From Rhineura floridana (taxonomy: Eukaryota; Chordata; Lepidosauria; Squamata; Rhineuridae): DNA of 64,000 nucleotides. Where the stretch lies: positions 22,897,263 through 22,961,262 of the forward strand of contig NC_084480.1 of the NCBI RefSeq assembly GCF_030035675.1, in the 5' to 3' direction. The notes below the pieces were generated by a model, which had not been told where the DNA came from, made no database searches, and worked only from the letters and a program-made list of their open reading frames with translations. Below are positions 46,901-55,900 of the stretch, in pieces (positions within the stretch are counted from its first letter, which is position 1; every line of letters starts with the position of its first letter). The translations under genes and the position numbers were made by a program.

Positions 46901-49900
46901 CTCAAACAGCAACCCTGTGCCACATGGCAAAATGATTTTGAAGCCTATATAAAGGGAACTTTTGGTGGTAACTAACTCATAATTTATTATGTACGTGTTT
47001 GATTTTATTTTTGTAAGCCGCCCTGAGTGCCCTATTATAGAGTAGAAGTGCGGGATAGAAATATTTTAAAACAAATAAATAAATTAAAAAAATAAAACAA
47101 GGAACTTACAAGCACATCCCAGGGAGCCTCCTTAAAGTTAAGACCTGCATCCTATTACCTTGTGCAGAGTGTTATACATATGCCTTCTTCCTGGAGCTGA
47201 TGCTATTGATTCCTTCCTCTCAATCTTGAAGAAAAGCTCACAAAGGAGTCACTCCCCCCTTCCAACATGGAACTGGTATGTACAAGTGCCAAGAACCAAA
47301 AGCCATTCAACTGAAATGAACACAACGACTTGAACTTGTATGCCCTTGTCCGTTTAATTCCTTCCTTCCGCAGCCTTCCAAAAATCTAGTGCGAGTTATG
47401 GTTGTGGCTTCTCCTTTTACTAAGTTTGCAGACATTCCACATTTTATCAAACATTAATTAATAGTTGTCATGCCAGCTTGATCCCCTTAATTATTTTCCT
47501 GGGTCACTTGTAGCAAACAGTTAAACTTTTTGTATATTTTCCCATCTCGGTGACCTGGTGATTTTACAGCCCAGCTGTATCAGCTTGCAGCAATTTGGCA
47601 CCTCTCTATCAGTAAGAGGGGCCTGGTTCCGCCAAGGCCGTAAAACTCCTTCGGCTTGTTATGAGAAACCAAGAGGAACGGCGCCAGGTGCTGTGGGAAC
47701 ATCATTTCATCATTCCTTTGATGAAAATGTTAATTAAGTGATTGTCTTCGGCTGAGGCAGGAATTTTCTCCATAAGAGGAGGCCTCGGACTCTGGGCTGT
47801 GTTCCACTTGTGGGCACCACCTTGCTTATGGTGATGCTCTGCGGTGGCTCCATTATCCAACCTGACTGGCAGACCCTGAGGGGAAGAACGCTAACTTCAG
47901 AAAGATCTGAAGCTTTGTAAGTATAGCTGAGGCAGTTAGCTTTGTTATTTTTATTTTGTGCCCAGAACCTTTTGTAGACTGTTTTGTTATATACCTTGCC
48001 CCTTTGGGTGTATGGTCCTAGGATTTGATTTGCTGCTCAAAAATCATTTGTATGTACCTTTTTATCTTTTGTACCCTTTTATCCCTTTTCTTATTTTTTT
48101 CTTTTAATAAACTTTACTTATTTTAAAGCAACGTGTGTTTATTCCAGAGAAGGGGCTCAGTTCCTAATTTCAGTCCTGGCTACTTGACCAAACTACCGTG
48201 TACTAGAGGAACGTTTTCACCTAAGGCTTCTGAAGGGGCCAGGAGGGTATCTAGCCTCTGGTCCTGAGAGGCTCAGGTGTTCAGTGGGCTCTGGGGGTCC
48301 CTTCACCCCAGAGTAGTTAACCAATAGAAGGGTGGTGGCAGTACTACCGTGCAGGGTTGGTGTAAGCATACACAACCTTAGCATACCAGGATTGCTAGGA
48401 TCAATTGCCCGAGGCTGGGGATTGATTCCTGGGACAGTAAAAGTAGGAGGAGTGGAACTCCCTGCTTTCACTACAATAGTAATATTAATTAATATATTAA
48501 TATAAATATTAATTAATATTAATTTACCCCAGACAATTTTTGCTAAAAAGGAAAGGAAGTACTAAAAATCACCTGCAAGTCCACCAGTTGCTGCAGAGAT
48601 CCCAAAGTATCCCTGTGAAGGAAGCACCATATCTTCCACCTTGGCACAAAACTCATAATCGTCTCTGTCTGGAGTAAAGCCATTGTTGATCAACACCTAA
48701 AGAAAAGGAGATGTGAAGTTGGGAAGCTGCCTTATACAGAGTTAGGCTGATAATCTTTCTAGCCCAAATATGTCTGCCTGGAGGGCCAGAAACACTACAA
48801 AGCTTTCCCCCAGTCTTACCATCTGAGACGCTAAATGTATGTCCATTACAGACATAATTCCTCCATTACTCACTCTTAAACATATGGCACTATACGACTG
48901 TGGCACCAGAGGCCAACCAGCTTGTTCCTACATCTTAATGTCTCTGTAAATTCTGTGATAAAATTGTAGTTTAAAACATTATCTAAGTTTCCATTAATTT
49001 GCAGCATCAACATAATGTGCTACTTCAAAGCTCTAGTGCAGCCTATTTGTTGAAAACTCCACATCATAAACCTAGAGGCATGATCAATTATAAGAACATG
49101 GAGCTTTTTCCTTAAATTGTTCTGCAAGATGTGATAAGCCAGACTAGCAGAAAGCAAACTAATGGAATACAAACTCTGATAGTACAAACTACTTGGCCCC
49201 TTCTAACATCGACACATCTCACTTTCATAACAATCTTTTCCAGCTTTTATAGCTATAAGAAAGCATGCAGGACCAGAGATTCCAGCGTTAAGAAGAACAG
49301 AGAGAAGAGTATACAGGCGGGCCCAGCTTATACGGCAGGTTCCGTTCCAGACCCCCACCGTAAAGCGGAAATCGCCGTAAAGCGGAACCCCATTGAGTAT
49401 AATGGGGTGCGTTGCGCAAAAATGCTGCAAAATGCTTTAAAACGGGGAATGAAAGCCACTGCATTAGCGGAACGCCAGGAAGCGAAGCACCAGTAAGCGG
49501 GGCCGTACTGTAATGAGAGGAATATAGGAAGAATTCAGAGTACATACGGTCAGTGTCTTTTGGTAGTATGTGATCTTTGCTCGGACAGGGTAAGGCTTGT
49601 TCCGAAAATCTCTTTGACATGACGCCAATGCTTGCGTGGAACCATCACTTTAAGAGAGAACATACAAACGTAAGAGCCTGAAATGTAGCAGAATATGTTG
49701 ACATAGTGACTAGAACAAAGTTTAAGCAATCTAATCAAGACATGAAATGTGTATAACTACCATTAACATATACTGTAAAAACAGACCACATGCACAGAAA
49801 AAAACCCTCATATCCAGGAATTAAAATGGGCTTGCAAAACCTGGTTAAGACTCTGAGAAGCCTGAGATTGTATTCAGCTAAGCGCTACTCAGAGTAGATC

Positions 49901-52900
49901 CATTGATATTAATGAACCTTAGTCGTGTCTATTAACTTCAATGGGTCTACTGTGAGTAGGACTAACACTCAACACCACCCCTGGTTATTGTTAGCCATGA
50001 TTTGCATCAGTGCACATGCAACCATAAAACACGGACGGAATGGGGAACCCCATCCACAGTTCCCCAATGTCAGCAATAGTGGGCAAACACTCTTGAAAAA
50101 TGACAGGCCTGTAGCTGGGCATAGCAGGCTGCTTTAAACCGAGTCAGACCTTTGGTCCACCTAGTTCAGTATTGTCCATTATTATTATATTTAGTGCCTT
50201 CCCTCACCAGCAGGTCCCAGGACAGATTACAACAGTCTAAAATTCAGTATTAAAACAAATTACATTCACAAAAATAGGGAAAGTCCTGAAAACCTGTAAC
50301 AGGCGGTAGCAGCTCTCCAGCGTTTCAGGCAAGGACCACTGCCATAACTGGAGATCCTGGGGATTGAACCTGGGACCTTCTGCATGCAAAGCACTGCATG
50401 AACTGAGAACTGGGTGTGCTCTAGGTCATCCTCTCAGTTTGTACAGTGTAATGCTAAGGGCAGAAAAAGACCAAGAAGAGAAGTTAATCTATACTGTGTA
50501 CTGTGACTAAGCGCAAAGTATGTGGGGAAGCAGTGAGCAAGAGCACAGGGTGTGGAAGGGGAAAGGGACTATTCTGTGCCAGTATGTTAAAAAGTCAACT
50601 GGGAAGGCTGATGATCTCTCGGGTGGGGGGCAAGTGGTATCCTGGTGACCAGGAAAGAGGCCAACTGAAGGACTGATCTGCCATGTCTGCATTGGGACCA
50701 GGGAAGAGCTTCTCAAGCCAGTTTGGCACATGGTAATCTTGTAACTTCACTCACTGCATTTTAGAACACACTGCAACCCTCTGACTAGCTGAGATAAAAT
50801 AAAAATGAACAGACAGAATTTGCTTAACATAGTTTTGTCCTAATTTATAAACCTTCCAAATATGTTTCTGCAGACAAACACACAACTTACTTTTGATGGT
50901 CATAATGGAGCTTGCCATTGTTGCCAACAATAACAATTGCCGGGTTGTTTTTCTGAGGGGAAATGCACATCAATATAAAAGTCTCTCTCAAAAGTCATTT
51001 TAAGTCTAATCTGGAGCTTTTGTGGCTTGAAATGTTAGGTGACTCTTCTCAACAATGTCCAGAAAACTAACAGAAAAGTACAATCCTTTGTGAAGCTCAG
51101 ACTCCAAGATAAAGTACTAGTCATAGTTCAGTACATTAATGAACACCTGATGTAGACTTTTCATATCTTATCAGTGAATACACAATGGCAACTTGAAGCA
51201 TTAGTATTCACTCTTCACTAGTAAGCAAACTAACAGTAAAATACATTGTTCAGAAATATGTGAACAGCCAAGTAAAGCTAAACAGCTTAACACATGGCTA
51301 GAAAAATCAAAACCAAAGTCTTAAGAATTTAGTGCAACAGCACTATTTCTAATGAAGTAACTCAAACATTAGAGATGATTTTTTTAAAAACCACAGACAA
51401 AATCTACCTATCAAGTAACTGTGCCACACCTCTCTGGCAATATTAACACCAAAATTTACCAACATGAGGAATCTGGTAAATCCCACATCAGGGTGGCTGG
51501 TCAAGGCCCTTAAGCTTTTTAAGAAAAGCCAGCTAATTTTCATATAGAAGTTTCCACACTTCATCAAGAGGCAGGATGGCTGATTCAGAGGCTCATTAAG
51601 AGAAGCTGCTCTCCATCCAACCCCAATTTCATGATTTTTAACTGAATTATGATTATGTTTGAAAATAAAATCCAAACGTTATTGCAATGAGCATCATCAG
51701 CCTTATTAAAATGAACCTCTACAATTCAAAGGTAGTATTCCTCTGAATATCAGTTGCTGGGGAGCAACAGGGAGAGAGATAAAGAGAGCGGTACTGCCTT
51801 CACCCCACTTGTGCGCTGCCCACGTACCTGGTGACCAATGTGGGAAGCAGAAAGGTGAACGACATGGACATTTAGCCTGATCCAGCAGGACTTTTCCTTT
51901 AATACTAGCTCAGTAGGGAAGATGCATGAATTCATTCCCTTTCAACGAGTTCATATGCAAAGTTACTTTTACATTATCACAGTTGGGCTGGAAGCATCTC
52001 GCACATACTTAACTGCATGCACTTCACTCTATCTGCACAGATGATGGAAATTATGCATGTTAACTACTGAGCCTTGTACGTTTCCCTAGTGGTGCTAAAC
52101 AAGTCCCTACTCTGGCTATGACAAGCAAAAGGGTCACTTTGTTTAATGCAACACTATCATTACAAAAAAAATTCATTTTTTCTTTTCTATCTTTTTTCCA
52201 ACATACCACCCACCCTACGTAGAATACCAACGTAAATAATCAAATTATCTTCAAGGAATCCAAGCATCGCTTGCCTCCTAATCCTCTGAACAACTGTACC
52301 AAGACAGATATTCACAGGATCCTGTGCTAAGGTTTAACTGCTGGCGACAAGACACAATTTATGCACCTGCTCCGCAAAATATATTTTAGATGGCAATCCT
52401 ATGGAAGATGGCATATTAATTTCAGTAGGATTTGCTTCTGGATGGAAACAGGCTGTAAATTCATACAACTTTACTATCCAGGTGCCCATTTCTTAAGAAT
52501 GTCAAACAAAATAGGGCTACCATATGAACTACTGTCTATATTATTTGCTGTACATATTCTGTATGACTTTCCACTAACCTTTGCATCATTGTCAAAGGAA
52601 TCAAAGAAGATGCCAACACCATTCCAGTTATCCGCTGCTCCAAAAACAGGACCATCTAAGCCTTGGTCTTCTGTAAACCACACTGCCTATTTAGAGAAAT
52701 TCAAATCTAAATTTTAGGTGCTCAGGTATATGCAAATTATTTGCCTTCAAAGGCAACCATTCTACATACCAGTCCATCAGCTCCTACTCGCCCTCTCCCT
52801 GTCACTCGGAAAGTCACTTCAATCTCCCAGTATTCAAATATAGACTTGCTTTTTGTCCATACTGATCCCCTCTGACTTTTTAATGATGGAGTTATTCTTA

Positions 52901-55900
52901 TTTGATCAGCACTGGGTATAGCATCTAAAAGAAAAGAAACAGATTATTTTTAAAAAGTCGTAACTGTTTCAAGAATGACTGTACCAAAAAAACCAAAACC
53001 CCACCATCTCCATATGCAGAACTGTGTGCACTCAGTTGATGACCATATGGGGGAAAACAGCATGTCTTCCATTCACAGTGCCTTGTACAAGAAACAACCA
53101 CCAGTAACCAGAATAAGGTGATTTTAAAGCCTTCTGATTTCTAAATATTGCTATTCACATGGATACTGTCCTCCCATGTCACAAATTTAAGACTTGGAAG
53201 GTCTTAACTCTTGTCAGAAAGTTTTTGAGAACATCTACTTTGAAGTGAGTTACACATATGGCAAGACTTAATGGCCTTGCAGGCCCCTTCCAACTCTATG
53301 ATTCTATGACTCTTGCCTCAATATTCAGCCTGTGCTGTATGCGAGGACGAGGGATGTTGGACACATTTTAAAATTGTGAAGAGGGAAGAAAAAGGGACAC
53401 GCACAGCCATCTACATTAAAACAAAAAAAGTATTTTTATTATTTTTTTTAAAAGAGGGGTCTGCTATGCCATTACAATTAAGAAAACTTTGAAAACATTG
53501 TGGAACTGCTTGACATAATTTATTTGTAGGAGCATACACAACCATTCAAAGGAGAGCATATTCATTTCTTATCTGTCACTGTGGCTCTGAGGCAACATCC
53601 AATAGGCAAAGAGAGTGCACACAGTTTATTTTCGTTCTAGGATAACATACTTAGCCTCAAGACTAGTGGGCCAGAGTCACACAGGCCAAAGGAATCTAGA
53701 CCCTAATACAAAACAAACTAGCAAGTTTGCAATATATGGTGAATGAGGACATTGCTGTGCAGTAAGGACTGAACTACACCATTTTAAGCATCAGGTGCTA
53801 AAAAGACAGCATTGCCTTATACATGACCACAGCAGAGATCATGCTCTGGAAAATAAAACAAACATGCACTAACATCCCTTCCCACCCCCAGTATTATATT
53901 CCACTACAGAAATAAGTACTTTGCAATACACTAAACAGATTGTGTTAGTTGTAAACCAGTCTCCTTTGTGTCCTGGAAAGCTAAGAAAATAGTGTGTGTT
54001 TTGTTTAATTATTTTCCCCAATTCATGAATTTTATTTAATTCATTTTCTCCAATTACAAGCCTATTGCGCTAAATGTGAACTTTTGCTCAGTGCTCACTA
54101 AATCAAACGATCAAATGCTGTCCTGGGCCCCTACTGGGAAGAAGGGCAGGATATAAATTAAATAGTAAATAAATAATTAAAAATGATCGGAATATCAGGA
54201 GTTATTTGCCTCATGTTTCAAATGCTGGTTTAATCAATGACAGAATAGTCAACATGGTGTTCTAAAACACTGCAGGCTGGTCCATTAGAAATACAGACAA
54301 AAAGCAACCATAGCAATAGCGTAACACACTCACTAGGACCAACTAAAGAGTGAATCTAAACTCTTCTTAGGATAATTTTTTTAAATTTTAATATATTTTA
54401 TTAACATAAAATGAAATAATTGGGAGTGGGGTGGAAGAAATAGGACTTGCTGGGCACAGAATGAATTATGAGCAGGCCTTTAATTTCTGTTAGTTGTGAC
54501 ACTTCACCGTAAAGATATAATTGTTTCACATAAGGTATTTCCATAAGATGATTTGACTAAAATAAACAAATCAAGCAACTGCATGAGAAATTTCAGTTTA
54601 AAGTGATGTCACATGTTAAAAGAATATATTCACTCTTAAACAGTATAGTTTGGTAATTCTTTTAGCACCTGCATCATGTACCGAGTTAGCACACGTCAAC
54701 TCACACTTTGAAATCTGATCTTGTAACCTCAAGTTCAAATATATGTTAGCTACAGAAAGTCAAGGCATGGTATCAAGTTGTTAAAGCAAGTACTGATTTT
54801 CCCTCTCAACAAATTGTCACTTTTGCCACAGGCTGAGAAGTTTGGCAATCCACTAATAGCAGATACCAAGTCCTCTGTTAATTAGTATGCAGTAAGGAAT
54901 AACCACCATCATACAGTCACGAATCAAGATTACAAACATGAATTACAACTCTTTCTATTAGACAGACTGTTTAAAGGAAAACAGTAGGTTCCTCATTATA
55001 ATAAAGAGGCACAGGGGGTAATGAAATGACCTTGACTCTCTGAACAAACAAGGGACAAAAATAAAAGTTTGCTTTTATTTACATTTAAAGAAACCTGTTC
55101 CAGGGACACCTTTGTGGTTTATCTAAGCACCATATGGCATGATGTATCTCAAGGGAATGAAAGATGCTACTAATCACCTACCTTGAAAAAGCAACACAAC
55201 ACAGTAAACAGCTCTTTAATGAGTATGCTGCTCCATCAGCAAGCAATGAACACTAAAGTTCTTAAGGTAGATTGTGCAGATAGCACTCAGGAGCTTACAA
55301 TAAAATATGACTACTTGTGCCTATAAAGGGAGAGGCTAATAAAATCATGCCCCAGTATAACGGAAAGCTGGCAATAAAGATTTGGAGCTTCTTCTGGGAG
55401 ACGGAGAAGAGAAGCTGTGCTCAGTAGTCCCATTAGCAAGCCTATCCTCTTGGTTACCAAGGATTTGGAGAAGGGGTGGGAAACAGGCATGGACCTGTAC
55501 CAATAATCCTATAAAATTATTATTATTTATATCCCACTTTTCCTCCCACTATACACTTATAAAGCAAAAGGGGTAGGTGATAGATACTTGCTGACACAGA
55601 GATGGGGCAGCAGTGGGATGTGTCTGCCTGTAAAGCCATGCCTCTCGCCCCAAACCCTATAATTCCTCTAAGCAGAAGCCAAGTCACTTTTATATTCTAC
55701 AGAACACACAGCACAATGGTGATGCTAAATAAATGGAAAACAGCAGTAGCAACAGGCTGAGGTATCCGATTCTAGGATATAGGAAGTAGAAAAGGCATGC
55801 ATCTAGAGTGAATAATATTATCTAGGGCAGGAGCGGGGAAGCTGAAGCCCTCCAGATGTTTGTTTATTTATTTATATCCTGCCTTTCCTCCCAGTAGGAG

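Noticed and set aside
50300-50400. Possible tRNA gene on the minus strand
   Set aside because: Only the tRNA-like head of a SINE; the acceptor stem is incomplete and SINE body follows.
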